This document shows positions 1 to 12,192 of a DNA stretch of 64,000 nucleotides, in pieces. The stretch lies in NCBI RefSeq assembly GCF_015832195.1, contig NC_052018.1, positions 68,447,666 to 68,511,665 on the forward strand, in the 5' to 3' direction. The notes under the pieces are model-generated. The model saw only the letters and a program-made list of their open reading frames with translations, did no database searches and was not told where the DNA came from. Each line of letters starts with the position of its first letter. Positions within the stretch are counted from its first letter, which is position 1. The position numbers were made by a program, and so were the translations under genes. Origin of the DNA: Motacilla alba alba. Taxonomy: Eukaryota; Chordata; Aves; Passeriformes; Motacillidae.

Positions 1-486
1 GCAACCATTGCTGCCTGAGGGACATGCTCTGCTCCCACAGCACAGACCCCATTCCAGTTATTTCAGTCAGCTGCTGCTTAGCTTTGCTTTCCACCTTGCT
101 TTGGAATCTTGCATAGAATGAATAGGCTTCTGTGACAGCATTAGGAAGGAATTTAAATACCAGCTGGGTGGGTAAGAGGGGATTTACTGAATCCACTTGA
201 ATCCTAAAGTCAGCAATCTCACAAAGGCTTTACCTTTGTGAGTCTGAGGTGGCTTCAACTATAGGCATGCTATAATTTTCATGATATGGAAACAAAAGGG
301 TAATAAAAGCTCATAACCACAGAACTTGTGTAAATGGGGCAGAGAAACACTACAAGGGCCAATGTTAGGATTAATTTTACTATCAGAGGACATGGGAGAG
401 TTATAAGTAACACATTAACTGAATTGCCAAATGAATGCTAACCAGGAGTAGATTCAAACACTTCTGTGTAGGCACACAGTTTGTGG
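1..486. other. Unique non-coding DNA, no gene seen
   Basis: No reading frame of note, no recognisable repeat family and no exon-like structure. The only local structure is a short perfect hairpin, listed separately at 218-242. Confidence 0.5.
218..242. repeat. Perfect 10-bp inverted repeat, 5-base loop
   Basis: The arm CTCACAAAGG (218-227) is the exact reverse complement of CCTTTGTGAG (233-242), with CTTTA between them. Pairing stops at the flanking T/T. Function unknown; hairpins of this size also arise by chance in tens of kilobases. Confidence 0.7.
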
Positions 487-1100
487 TCATTGGGAGTGGG
501 GCTGTGGCCGAGCCTCATCCCCAGTGGGCCACAGCTGTGACAAGCAGCAGCATTGAAGGCAATGAGACCTGGAGTCCCCAGGTGCCCTGACCAACCACCT
601 TAGGGAGCAGAGGGCACCCAGGTGCAATGTATGAGCATGAGGGGTATCAAAGATTGGGCTAAAGAACAAGAAGGGCAGATGCTTGTAGCCTTCTGGAGTG
701 GTGTGATGTTATGCTATATGGGCAGCTACTTGAAGCCTCCTGTTGAGGTATGGTGTTACTCTGGATGGGTTGAAGCTTTCAGATATTGTATGCTGATACT
801 CTGTGTTGTGGCTGTCTCAGCTGCGACATATGCTGTCATATACTTTGACATATGCTGTCATATACTTCTGTATATCCATGAAGGAAAACGCCCTTATTTA
901 AAGTGCTAGGAAAGTCATTGGCTTACCCTGCAGGGATACAAAGGCAGAATACCCAGAGAGGTACCAAGATCATTACATTCAACAGGAGAAACCATCTTGC
1001 CATCCAGACAGTGCATCCTGTTGTGCATTCTTGTGGCAGACTACAAACTGGACTACTTGATTCTGACTTGACCAAGAAAAAGAGGCTAAAAATCTAACTG
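487..1100. repeat. Unclassified interspersed-repeat-like block
   Basis: This block is richer in G and C than its flanks, with a fairly sharp left edge near 487. Its phrasing (around 560-660) resembles a dispersed sequence I have seen in songbird genomes, but I cannot name the family. It could be an internal piece or LTR of an endogenous retrovirus, or a non-autonomous element. No terminal repeats or target duplication were found, so both boundaries are approximate. It contains an exact 21-bp tandem duplication (825-866) and a 95-codon open frame on the + strand (622-909). The middle of that frame would encode a hydrophobic segment. I do not call the frame a gene, because it has no recognised domain and lies in a presumed repeat. 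Confidence 0.35.
825..866. repeat. Exact 21-bp tandem duplication
   Basis: Two head-to-tail copies (825-845 and 846-866) of a 21-bp unit beginning GACATATGCTG are identical. Because 21 is a multiple of three, the duplication keeps the frame of the surrounding 95-codon open frame. It looks recent, since the copies have not diverged. Confidence 0.85.
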
Positions 1101-4046
1101 CTTAATATGCTAGTACTTTTCAGTTTTGGAGATTTCTTGGTTGTTCGTTTATTATTGTATTTTCCAGCTTTTAAAACAATATGACACATGCAGATAAAAG
1201 AAAAATTGGGATTTCCACAATCCTTTCTGAGTTCTGCAAAGATGTTCATTCTTGTGATTTTATCAGCCTTTCTCCTGCTAAGAGAAGCTCATTCAACAGT
1301 ACATAGATATTGAAAGTTATGAGTCTTTTAACGAGTAACTAAGTTATGAGTATATTTACTTTGCAAATATAACAGGATTATCTTCTTAGAAAGAGAATTT
1401 CTACGGGGCTTCTAGTCTTTTTCACATAGAGGGAACAGATATCAACTTGCTAAACGTCTGTGGCAGACAAAAATGACTCAATGCTTTCTGCTGCCCTCCT
1501 TAGAACAAAACTGATATTCCTAATCCCCTTGTTCTTTGGAGGACATCTGTCTTTAAGGCACAGATTGCTGGTTTGTTGTCTCTTTTTTAGGTTGAAACAA
1601 TGACTATAAACATACGTGCATTTTTCAAAATTTTTCCTTCCCTTCATTCTTAGTATTTTACTGCTGTGCAGCAGTCTCATAGTTTTCATTTTATTTTCAC
1701 TAAGTTTTTAAAATGTATGAGATTCTTAAACATAATTTCCCTCTGATAAAAGGAAGTTTCTATGGCTTTACAGAGAAAGAAGGGTGTAGAAGTTGAAAGA
1801 GAAAAGTGTTGTGTGCCTAAAAACTTGTCATTCTCTAGCTGTATTTGTTGCACTAATATAATATTTCTCCCTATGAATATTGTTTCATGGGAGAGGTTTA
1901 CTTTTGAGTTTAAACACTTGAATCTCTTCAGAGCTGAGTTTTTTTTAGTAGTCATCTGAACCTAACAAGTATTTGCCAGCCCCTTGCTGTACAAGGTCTA
2001 ATAAGACTTAATCTTTTATTAAAATTTAACAGGTCTAGGTGCCTCTGCTCTTGCTTAAACTAGGATGATTTATGAGGAATATCCTTTCTGCAGCTTACAC
2101 TTGTTTTTTTACAACTGAGCAGATGGTGTTATTTCAATGCAAAAACTAGCCCTCCCTTTAAAATATTTTTGAAGGTGCATTAAGGATTTGTTGATGTTGT
2201 TGCTAAAATTATATTTACTTGGGTACAACCATATGAAATGCAACCATATAACTGCAAAATCAAACTCCGTGAAAACTGGTATATGCTGGAAGGGCACAAC
2301 AATATTGTCCAACTTTTCATGTTTTTGTTTTCTGTTTGAGTGACTCAAAGTATTGTTTTTCCAGTAAAAAGTTAATTTATGCTGTATGGCATGCTGTTAA
2401 ATTTTTACTTTGGGACTGCAGTATTTTAATTTTTTCAATCTGGTTCCTAGTCATCCTATTTTTTGTCTAGAGTTACCAGTTAAACAGTGGAAAAAAAGTA
2501 GCTATGAATATTCATTTAAAAATAAATTTATTCCAATCCTTCTTATGAATCTATTGTATTTGTTTTCCTCTGGTCCCATAGCTGAAATTTATAAATATGA
2601 ATGTTTATATAAAGACAATTTTGAAGTCACTTGGTTGAACACACATTGATGATGCACCCTGAATTTGAAAGTAAAAATGTCAGGAGTACTTGATCGGTCA
2701 TCCAAACAGGGAACAGAAACAAAACCCTGGGCCTGTTGAGAACAACCAAAATGGAGAGGCAATAAAAACTAAAAAGGGAGGAACGAATGGAAATTTAGGA
2801 CTGAAGGCAATTATATTCATGCATAAGGTGGAATCAACAGAAAAACAATTTTTACAAATGATAATAACCTTTATCATAAGATAAATGCAGCATCAGGCTA
2901 GCACCCAGCTAGAATTTAGAATTAGTTAGAATTTCTGGATAACAGATAAAGGTAAATGAGTAATACCCACTTGTGTTATTTGGGAAGTTCACCAACAACT
3001 TTTCAATTACAGAAGATTTCAGCTATGGCTATTGAGGTGGAATACAGCTGCAGTGGGAGCACAGCTTGCAGCCATCCCTTCCAGGTGGAATTGGATTTAA
3101 GTCTCCAGTCAGAGAGAGGTAAAAGGAGGGTCAGGCATAGAAGGATTGGTTCACCTTCTAAAAGTCTAGCTCAGTAATAAATGAAGATACTAGTAAAAGA
3201 TTAGGAGTAGTCACATGGAAAAAGAAAAAAAAAAACAAAAAACCAACATTTTAAAGAGGCTGATTATTTCCCACATTTTGAGAAAGTGTCCCTAGGTGTA
3301 AATATGGCTGGCAGATGCTAAGAAACACCAAAGAAAATGGTCCTTTGACAGAGTTAACCCAGACAGTAATATTTGAGAAATTAAGATGAGCAGATGACAA
3401 ATAAATGTTATAAAGCAATGAAGTACTGAATGTGTGAGTTTATTTGATCTGAAAAGATTTTTTTGAATGAGCCCTTGTACTCCAAAAATTTCCTATTAAG
3501 TTGTAGACATTGATATGTAGGAAATTGTGATTCATGAAGATAACATTAATTATTAGGGGAAGTAAAATCATGCAATAGAAAATATGTATACAAAATTGTC
3601 ATTTTTATCACATCAGAGATTTAAATCTGTGTTTTTAAATGAGATTATTGCTGAAAAATGGTTCTTTTCATTTTATACAGAGGGCACTTACCTCTAGTGT
3701 CTTTAATTTACAGTGAAGAATATGTTGCAGAGACTCCTTATTTTGAGACTTACTGAGTATTTAAAAGTAAGGATAGACCAGATTTTATACTCATAAGAAT
3801 ATGTTTAGTAGTTCAGGTAGCTATTTAGAGGGCAATGTCAAAATTGTCATCTCCACAAGTCCAGGAACTCCATGTTTCATCTTCTCACTTCTGTGACAGT
3901 TCTGTGTATTTTTGCTTAGAATTGCTGAATTCTTATGACTTGGTGTAAAATTCATAAAAAGGATCAAGACCTACTCTGGGACCCAAAACTTTCTACTCAT
4001 GAACAAATATCTGAGCCAGGCTACAGACTAGACACAGAAAAAAATC
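1101..4046. other. Unique non-coding DNA, no gene seen
   Basis: AT-rich sequence with frequent stops in all frames and short A- or T-rich runs (for example about 3221-3243). The scattered open frames of 60-90 codons have no recognisable domain and look like chance. Confidence 0.5.
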
Positions 4047-4052
4047 CAGCTG

Positions 4053-4713
4053 TGTTGTAGTGTGTTTTCTTTAGTTTTGCTTACTGTTCAATTTGTGATT
4101 TTGTAATTCCCTTATGTTGTCCTCCCCCTGTCTTTGGAGTAGCACAGGTTTCCCAGTTTGTATCTTATGTTTCTAAAATTTGACGTACTCCCTTATTGTT
4201 ATTCAGCTCGGTTAGGTGTCAATTTTTTTATCTGTTACCCAGCCACTCCCTACCAAGTTTTAAACCCCCACCTTCCCAGTTGTCAATCCCTCCTGATCCT
4301 GCCCTTTTTTTGCCAAAATCCTCCTTGCTCCTCCCTCCCACTGGGTGTCAATCCTCTCCCCAAAGAGAATTCTCTGTTTATTCTGTGTCCTTTAGAACTC
4401 TTTTAGTTTACTCAAGTTATTCCCCTCCCTGGTGCTCCTTTATTGGTTCAAGTGTAAAAAAAACCCGCCTTCAACCCCTCTCCAGCCATACCCCTATAGG
4501 TTTGCTACCCTAAACCCCTCCTCCCGAGCGATGTTATAAAAGTTCCTGTTAGCCCCGAGTCTGGGTCTTGGGTGCCAGTTTCACCTCACGGGCTGTGCTG
4601 CTGCCTTTTGTTCCTGTGCCAAACCACCGCTGGTAGCTGGAATTTGCAGAGCTTGCGAGGGGGATCTGTCGCACCCCAGTTGTCACAGAGCTGGGACATA
4701 GCACACCGCAACA
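4053..4713 (+). mobile_element. Solo LTR of an endogenous retrovirus, 6-bp target duplication
   Basis: The 661-bp element starts TGTTG and ends CAACA, giving matching inverted termini. It is flanked by an exact 6-bp duplication, CAGCTG, at 4047-4052 and 4714-4719. A TATAAAAG box lies at 4535-4542, with an inverted CCAAT (ATTGG) at 4442-4446 about 90 bp upstream, so the LTR reads on the + strand. The U3 part is C/T-rich and has several GTCAAT motifs. No primer-binding site, gag, pol or env sequence adjoins either end, so this is a solo LTR left by recombination. A 6-bp duplication fits the alpha/beta-retrovirus-like (ERVK, class II) group. It resembles an LTR family I know from songbird genomes, but that match is from memory. 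No AATAAA is present between the TATA box and the 3' end, so the polyadenylation signal is not obvious. Confidence 0.88.
4535..4542 (+). promoter_or_regulatory. TATA box of the solo LTR
   Basis: TATAAAAG within the LTR, about 170 bp before its 3' end and downstream of an inverted CCAAT at 4442-4446. This is the usual place for the retroviral core promoter. Whether it still drives transcription cannot be told from sequence. Confidence 0.7.
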
Positions 4714-4719
4714 CAGCTG

Positions 4720-7700
4720 GTCTTTTGTTGAGGTTTCACAAAACTGTTGAGTCAGGAACAGACCCAAAGAGACTGTATTGACAAGTAGCTGGGATATTTT
4801 CTTCACCTTGCTGTGGATTCCATCCAGTGCAGCATTAGAAGCTCAGCTATCAAACACCATTGTCTGAATTTCACTCTGGAAGTTACGTTAGTGCTGAAGA
4901 CCTTTACAGGATTTGGCAATTAATGACCTAGGTTTCTCTTAAAAGTAGGGTTTTAATACAAAAAGCCAGTAGGAAAAACAGAGTCTTTTCCCCCCCTTCT
5001 TCTTTCCCACATACTGCTGTAAATGAATATATTGCAGTACACACTACTTCATTAGGAAGGCAACTGCATTCATTAAAGGCAGAAAATGTCCTGCTATTGT
5101 GCTATTCAATGGATCTGCTAAAATCATTGTCCCAGCAGAAAAAGCAGAGTATGTTGTAGAAAGGGGAGAGAAAAGAAACTCAAATATCTCACAAAGGGAT
5201 ATTAAGTCAAGCTGGTAAGTCTTTTATTCAGCCTTTAATAAGCTTAGACAATGATAAGCCTGAATGGGAGAAAGGTGCAGCCCAGCACTTCTTAAACCAT
5301 TTAAATCTTATTAGAAGTATTTTTTTTCAGAGATAGGAAACGTTTCTGTCACTTACCATTTGGATGATGAGAATAAAAAATCAATTAAAAAAAAAAAAGA
5401 AGGAATTAAAAAGGCAGAGGGAAAAGAACAATTTCCCATTCAGAAGAATAATATTTTATTACTTGAAGGTCCATTTCTGAGTCATAATTAAAATCTATCA
5501 AGCATAAAACATATGTGAATACTCTGAACTACTAAGTGCAGACACCATGGTGGAATTTTCATTTGCCATTATTAGACTAAGATAATTTTCAGGTAATATA
5601 ATGGGCGTTAAATTACTTAGTGTCAGTTTCAAACAGAAATAATAGTATTGTATTACTGAAACCAGTGTTAAATACCTCAAAAACATTAAGCAACATTTTT
5701 CCCTGTCCTAGTATTAGTTATTCTTCCTGTCTTTATACCAGTACTTAATTTGCCATTCCTTTTAGCAAGAATATGTGCTATAGCAAAAAGGAACAAATTC
5801 TGTTTCAATTAGTTCTGTGGCTTCAGGAGAGAAGAGAAAGAAGGAGTAATGAATTGGTAGATGCATGTTTTCATTTCTGTGTCCATTTTGTCTGCATTAA
5901 TAATTTGCTGGTGAAAATAGGGGAAACCTACTTGTCTGGACAGGCTTAAACATCTGCTATTGGGAAGACAGCATACCTCTGTTCATGTAAACAGACGTGT
6001 TCCTTGTCCTTCAGCTTAGAAATTAAATAGATAAAACTAAATACTTCTTGCTTTCTTAGGTGGCAACAGGTCTAATATGGAACAACAGCATTGCAAAGTG
6101 ATAAACCATGGTAGTACACAACTCCCATGATTTTCCCTTTGAAAGCATACAGTCAAAAGGTATTTATAGTAAGAGGGAATTAAAGCCTGTGGATCATGTG
6201 AACTTTGATACTTATCTTCAGAACTTCCTCACACTGGCATCAAACATGCTCACACTACAGGATGGGTATGATTTCTGTCCTTTGAGAAATTCCCTACGTT
6301 GGCCCTTTCCTGCAGACAGACAGCTGCTTCCTTTTCCCAGACTGTTGTGGAGGTTTAGAATAGCTCCTCTTTTGACAAGAGAGAGAACAGGAAAAGTGAA
6401 GTTAAAAGTGGTGCTCTGCTGGGAATACTCACCTCACAGAAAAGAGTGGTGAGTGACTTATAACTGCCTTGTGGTCCACTCAGGAGGTTTTGTTGCTGTC
6501 TTTGAAAGCTTTGCTTGAGAAACATGCATGGTAAACTTTCTGATTCAGTTCTGGTGTCAAGGTCTGAGGAGTTCTGAAAGATGCTGTTGCTGAAGCCAAA
6601 CTGGTCTAGCTGTGATTTAAAAAAAGACAATATAATTCAAGGTTATATGACACTTCTCCAGGTCCTTTTTTTTTCTTTTTTTTTTTTTTTCCCAGAGACA
6701 GTAGATTATCCCATGGGATGTCCCTGAGAGACATGAAGAAAGCCTCATTCAATGGGTCCTATGGGAACAAATATTAGATGTGTTCTAACCTCTAACTAGG
6801 ATTATACAGTTTATGAGAGATGAAGGTTGAAAATGTGCAGCACCTGGAAATTATAGCAAGCTAGTTATTCAGTTAGCATGAAAATATATCTTTCAGCTTC
6901 AAGAGAAATGTAGAGGTTCAGCCAGAAAGCTGGAAGGAGAACAGGTATGGGTAACTCACATATCTCGGAGGCAGATTTTGCAGAGCAGAGTGGGCAGTGC
7001 TGCATGGTACTCATGACCTAAAACTCCATCTGGGGACTGCCCAATGAGTGAAATAGAAGCAAGCTTTTATATAGGAAAGGGGAAGCTTGAAATTCTATTC
7101 ACGTTTTAACAGAGGGAAAACACTTGATTGTATTTTGTTGTGTAGGAAATAAGAATAGCAGTGAATAGTATTCTTTAAAAGTAATTTAATCCTGTGTTTA
7201 CATTGTTCTGTTATTCACAGAGATGAAGGACTGGCTACGTGGCCTAGAAGGCCAGCACTTAATGATTGCAATCAAATCTTTGAGGCCCCCAGAAAAGCAA
7301 GTGATTGATGAAAACCAGAGTCTGGAAGGATGAAAGGAAGTCCTGGGGCTTCAGCAGGAGAAAGAAACCTCTTTAGCATATCAACTACATCTTGTTAATT
7401 TACAATCCTTAAAAAATACACATGTCAATGTGTGTGAATTCTCAAGGAACAATTCCGCATAAAGCGTGTCTGGCTGTCTTTCCTGTGTGAAGTGTCTATA
7501 TAATACAGTGAAATAAATAAATGCAATAAGTGAGGGGTTTGCCATAATTTCAGCTTTTTAATTCTTTTTCTCCAGAAAGAGCCTACAAGCAATTGTATAC
7601 AGACCAAAAGGCAAATTGATGGGAATCCTGCAGTCGATATGATACCTGTTACTCAAAATCAAGCCTTTAACCCAGGTACTTTTTCATATCTCAGCCTTTT

Positions 7701-9487
7701 TCATACCATTTCTTTTGAAAGAAAAATTTTTAAACTGTCTTAAAATTAATTTAAAAAAACTATCTCCAAGAGATTGAAGTGACAGTCTGCCAAGAGGGGA
7801 AGAATCCTTAAGAATCTGAAGTCAACGAAGTTTAATGGAAATTAATACGTTGAAACAAATGTAATGTGACATCTGATATTTCTAAAATAATTGATTTCCA
7901 TTTGTTAAATTAAACAGCTGCAGCTCAGAGTAATGATTCAGAGGCACTCTTTCCTTTCTTATTTTAAAGGAACACAGCTAATGTTAATATTGTAGTACTG
8001 GGTGTAAAATATATAGCTTGTGGGAGAGAAAAGGCTTCAAGAGATGCTATATTTGATTTAAGGGATAAGAAAACTATCATCAAACTATTCTTTCACTCGT
8101 AAGTTTTTATGCCTCATGGTACATTATGTGTCTGCATTTTTATACTGAAATTTTAAGGTATCAAAAATTAATTATTTATTGCCAGAATTATTCAGTGCAA
8201 TGACTTTGAGGCAAATAGCTTGAAGATTGTAAAAACTAAATAACTTTTTGGTTCATCTGCCAATACTTCATGACATGTAAAATACTTGGGGTTTGGGCAT
8301 CTTCCCCTGACATTAATCACAAAATCCTTGACATGAGAGGGCAGCAGGACAAGCAGTAGATGTGAGACACAGCATGCCAACTGAGTGGTGTGGAGGTGGG
8401 CCCCCCATGTTTTTGCAAAACAAGAGGTCTACACCGATTCTGATAACTTCCTCCCTTTCCAAAACAAAACCTACATCCATATCTCAAGGAGGAGTCTGGG
8501 TTAGGCTGGGTGACAAGTAGACATATTTCCCCAAGTCTTTGGTAGCATATATGGTAGAAAAGGTGGGGCAGGCTCGTGTTCCTGATCTCTAGCATTCACA
8601 CAGTTGGAGAGCTTGTGTCCTATGGCCAGACAGGAATGCACAGGAGAGTGGTGCTTACCACACATTTTTAAAACCTTTTGGACTGTAAAATCAAGACTGG
8701 ATCTTTTCTGAAATGGGCTACAGATCCTCACAGAAGTATTTAATACTTCACACTGTCTCATTACTTTTCTCATTAATTCTACTTTTCACTCTGTTTAAGA
8801 TCCCAAAATTTGCTTTGGAAAACAGAGAACGATGACCAGATCCTCGCCTCTCCTTGGGCTTGTCCAGCAGAGCAAATCAGCTGGAAAAGTACATTAACTT
8901 CTACTGAGAAATAGTGCAATGTCCTGAAGCAGAGGAGTTAGATACTCTGTGTATTATCCAGCATCTGTCCTCTACAGATACATAAAATATTAATGAGACA
9001 AATATAATTTGATATAATTTGACTCCTTTCAGTCTTTAATATTATAGTCTCAGACCCCAGCTCTTTAGAACAACTGTAGACAATTATTTCTGAGGTCTCA
9101 CCTTTTCTCTTGCTTCTTTTTCCCACCACACAGAGCTTGTGGTCAAGCGTTCACACTTCTCTAATCTTGTGGTGAGACCCCATGAGAAGCAAACAATGCA
9201 TCTAAAAATGTATCTATATGATGCAATTCTTCTTGCCAATTTACTCAGGTACAAGGGACCTTTTGGGTCACAGAGGTAATTTCCCTGTTATTTTAAGTGA
9301 TTATTTAATTTCTTTTTTCTCATCAGTAGTGATCAAACTTTGTCTTAAAAACAAGACATGTTTCTCTCTCTTCTCACTTCCTCTGAAATAAGTTTTGTTT
9401 TTACAAAACTCGTCACTGTCATTATTTGAAACCTTCTTAAAAACTCCCTTTTTGCATTTACTGGGATCAGTTAAGACATTTAACAAT
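4720..9487. other. Unique non-coding DNA, no gene supported
   Basis: Includes a pure pyrimidine run at about 6665-6692 and several A-rich runs. A short stretch at 7221-7333 follows a good splice-acceptor-like sequence and is open for 36 codons; it is discussed as a finding and not called a gene. The other open frames have no recognisable domain. Confidence 0.45.
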
Positions 9488-9509
9488 TAACCTCTTTTAG
9501 AAGAGGTTA
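9488..9509. repeat. Perfect 9-bp hairpin, 4-base loop
   Basis: TAACCTCTT (9488-9496) is the exact reverse complement of AAGAGGTTA (9501-9509), with TTAG as the loop. No surrounding gene gives it a role. Confidence 0.7.
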
Positions 9510-11568
9510 CTATCCTCCTTCTATAATAGGTGATACATTATGGTTGCTAATTATCTGAGAATAAAAGATGATTACATTTTTATTGGAAGCTTATGTAATC
9601 ATGCAGCATGCCTTAATATTTCATTTAGTTTCTTTTGGGTAATGGAATTAACATAAAATGAGGTGAGGAGATAAGCCTTAGGAATGAAACAATATTAAAA
9701 TCTATAGTTCCAGGTACAACCAAACTCTTAGGTAAATTCTGACTAGACTTTGGGAATGTGTATGACCTTTTCTCTTTTTTGAGGAGTTCTTTACAAAGGA
9801 CAGAAATATAAAGTTTATAAATCTTTAAGAATAGCACAAATAAAGCTATTGTATAAAATGGGACCCTTTATTGTATGACAGAGATAAAATTGTTAGACAG
9901 AAAACACCCTTTTTACCTCTCCTTAATACTGAAAAGGGACACTGAAGGCAATATTTTCAAAGATTTTTAATAATGAGTCATACACTCCTTTAAAATGGTA
10001 GAAAGAGGATTTTCCAGTTTTGGCTTCTTCATTTGCTAAGGTAATTTCTGTTATACGAGTTATCTGGATAATTGTCAAAAGCTACATAGCTTTCTATGGT
10101 GATTTGCTTATGCACACACTGCTCACATGCATAAAAGAGTCGGCTATTTTAAATCAAGAATTCTTATCGTTGAGGAAAACTTCACTTTTCAAAGAATGAT
10201 TCAGCCTTCCATGCCTGGTTTCACACTCAGATTCCTTTGGCATTAGTTTTGAAAGCTGATTTCCTCTCTTTACTTGTCTCCTACCTTTTTACAATGAACT
10301 TCAACATCAGTTGTCAGGGGAAGTTAAAGTCAAAGGCTTTCAGAATTGGCTTTCTATCTGTCAGCTCTTTGTTGTTTTCTTTTTCTTCTATTACAGTTTC
10401 TTTTTCTTCTATTTCAGTTACTTGTTTATTTAGTGTGCGTTTTTTTTCTAATCAGAAAAGTAGAAAGAAGAGGAAAAAAGCCATGACATTTCTGTTCATG
10501 TGTTTTACTAAGCTTAAGCTGGCTAGGTAGAGTTATCCTGTTTTATGGGACAAATGAGTCGGCCAAGGATTGTGTTCACACAGCTACAGAAATTCAGAAA
10601 TTATTAGCCATTATTTTGAAACTGCCACATAAAGAGAATCTTTTCCCTGTAGTGTTTTTTTTTTTTAATTGGTTTTAAATTAGACTGTTGTTGCAGTATT
10701 TGGAAGTTTAGGTGAATTAGTCATTGCTAGTATACCAGAAGGGGGGAAAAAAAGGCTTTCAGTAAGAAAGGAACAGAAAATGTGTCTAGTTTTTGTATTG
10801 CAGAAATGTTCTGGGTAATTTCCCTGTCAGACTTTCTCTCTTGAGCACAGATTTCCACCAAACTGTAGGGACATTCCATGCCTCAGTAGGTGACTTTAAA
10901 ACTGCTTGGGGTTGATACTAATTTCCTTATAACCAAGAGATTTCTGAGAAAGCGTGTGATTATTGTTGTATGAGTAAAACCATGAGAACTAAAAGTTTAG
11001 TCAAAAAAATTGCCTGTTAAAAGGAAAAGTAAGCATGTAACAATGGGAAAATATAGTTAAACAAAAAATAATCTCAATTAAGCAAATCAGTCACAGTAGA
11101 GACACTGCAGGAGCTCAGGTTTCATGAGCTGTTGAAAGACAATTCTCCAACTCAGATTTATTTCTAAATCTACTTTACAGTCTATACTTGTACATCCAAA
11201 TAATTCTTGGTCAAAGTAAAACTTTTTCTTTATTATATGGAGTATACAACTGTTGTTGTAATGTGTGCTCTGCCCAAAAGACAGAGCACACATTTAAACA
11301 GACCAAAGCAAAAAATCAATCTGAGGCTGCACTAACACAAGGTTTTTTTAAGTAATGTCTAAACCTTTCATTTTTATTTTATCTTATTTTACCCTTTTTT
11401 TTTCAAAATAGAAAGCACTTAAACACAGTGGGACAGAATGACATATAAACAATGTTTATATGGTAAACAATGTTTTCTCACCCACATAGATGGCAAATAT
11501 GGCCTGTGCATACAGTTGCATTAACTATGTAAGATCCAATGAATTAGGACTGTTAGACATTAACTGAG
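9510..11568. other. Unique non-coding DNA, no gene seen
   Basis: AT-rich with T runs near 10653-10668 and 11392-11403. It contains a 21-bp tandem duplication at 10376-10417, listed separately. No domain-like reading frame was found. Confidence 0.5.
10376..10417 (+). repeat. 21-bp tandem duplication resembling two splice acceptors
   Basis: The two adjacent 21-bp copies (10376-10396, 10397-10417) differ at one base. Each is a pyrimidine run ending in ACAG or TCAG, so each resembles a 3' splice site. No exon is established here. The duplication is certain; a splicing role is speculation. Confidence 0.8.
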
Positions 11569-12192
11569 TGTCTTGGGTTCTTGTGTTTGTGATGACTTCT
11601 GAGATGTTAGAAAGTCTTTTTTTTCTCAGCCCCGATCCCAAGAAGAAGCTGAGACTCATTGGTTTTGCTTCTCAAGGTTGGTTTTTTTTTTTTTTAATCT
11701 ATAACATATTTTGTCTGACTTGTTGAGATCTGTCCAGCAGGTCGAGTTGAGGCACAGTGTCTGCCCTTGGGGTGGTGTTAGTTTTTTTATGCTAAAAACT
11801 ACGTCTACTTTATTTACAATAATTTTCCAATACCTATCACCTAAGTTAGACAGTCTGTCTTTACTCTAAACCAATCCAGAAGTGTCACCATCACAGCAGA
11901 AGATGGAGGACAAGAAGAAGGAGAAGAAGGACAGGATACGCTCAGATTCCTCCATCTTGTTTTTTGAACCCACATTCTAAAACTAAAATTCTACTTTTTT
12001 ACTCTGTGACAAATTAACTATCATTCTACTCAAACCCTTGTGTCTTGTAAATCTTCATACAAAGTTGATAGTTTTTTCTATGGGCTAAAATCAAAGGAAC
12101 GGTTATTTTTGACTCCATGCCAAGGTCTCTAAGCCCCTCGCCAGGGTCTCGAGTCCTCCAGGACAGCCAGAGAAATGTCTTGGGTTCTGACA
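11569..12192 (-). mobile_element. Solo-type LTR of an endogenous retrovirus, minus strand
   Basis: On the minus strand this 624-bp block begins TGTCAGAACCC at 12192 and ends in AAGACA at 11569, the TG...CA pattern of an LTR. It resembles an ERVL-like LTR family I recall from songbirds. Near 11680-11697 the minus strand has a long A run where related LTRs carry AATAAA, just before an ACCAACCTTGAG segment. The signal may have been lost to expansion of the A run. A 13-base sequence (TGTCTTGGGTTCT on +) occurs at both ends, 11569-11581 and 12176-12188. Flanks CTGAG and AGGGG do not form a target duplication. No purine tract or primer-binding site adjoins either end, so I treat it as a solo LTR with uncertain exact ends. 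Confidence 0.7.

Noticed and set aside
4714..4783. Longer alternative 3' boundary of the first LTR, ending TTGACA at 4783
   Set aside because: The boundary at 4713 gives matching TGTTG/CAACA ends and an exact CAGCTG duplication; the longer one gives neither.
4158..4806. Open frames of 69-105 codons
   Set aside because: They lie inside or across the solo LTR, which is non-coding regulatory sequence.
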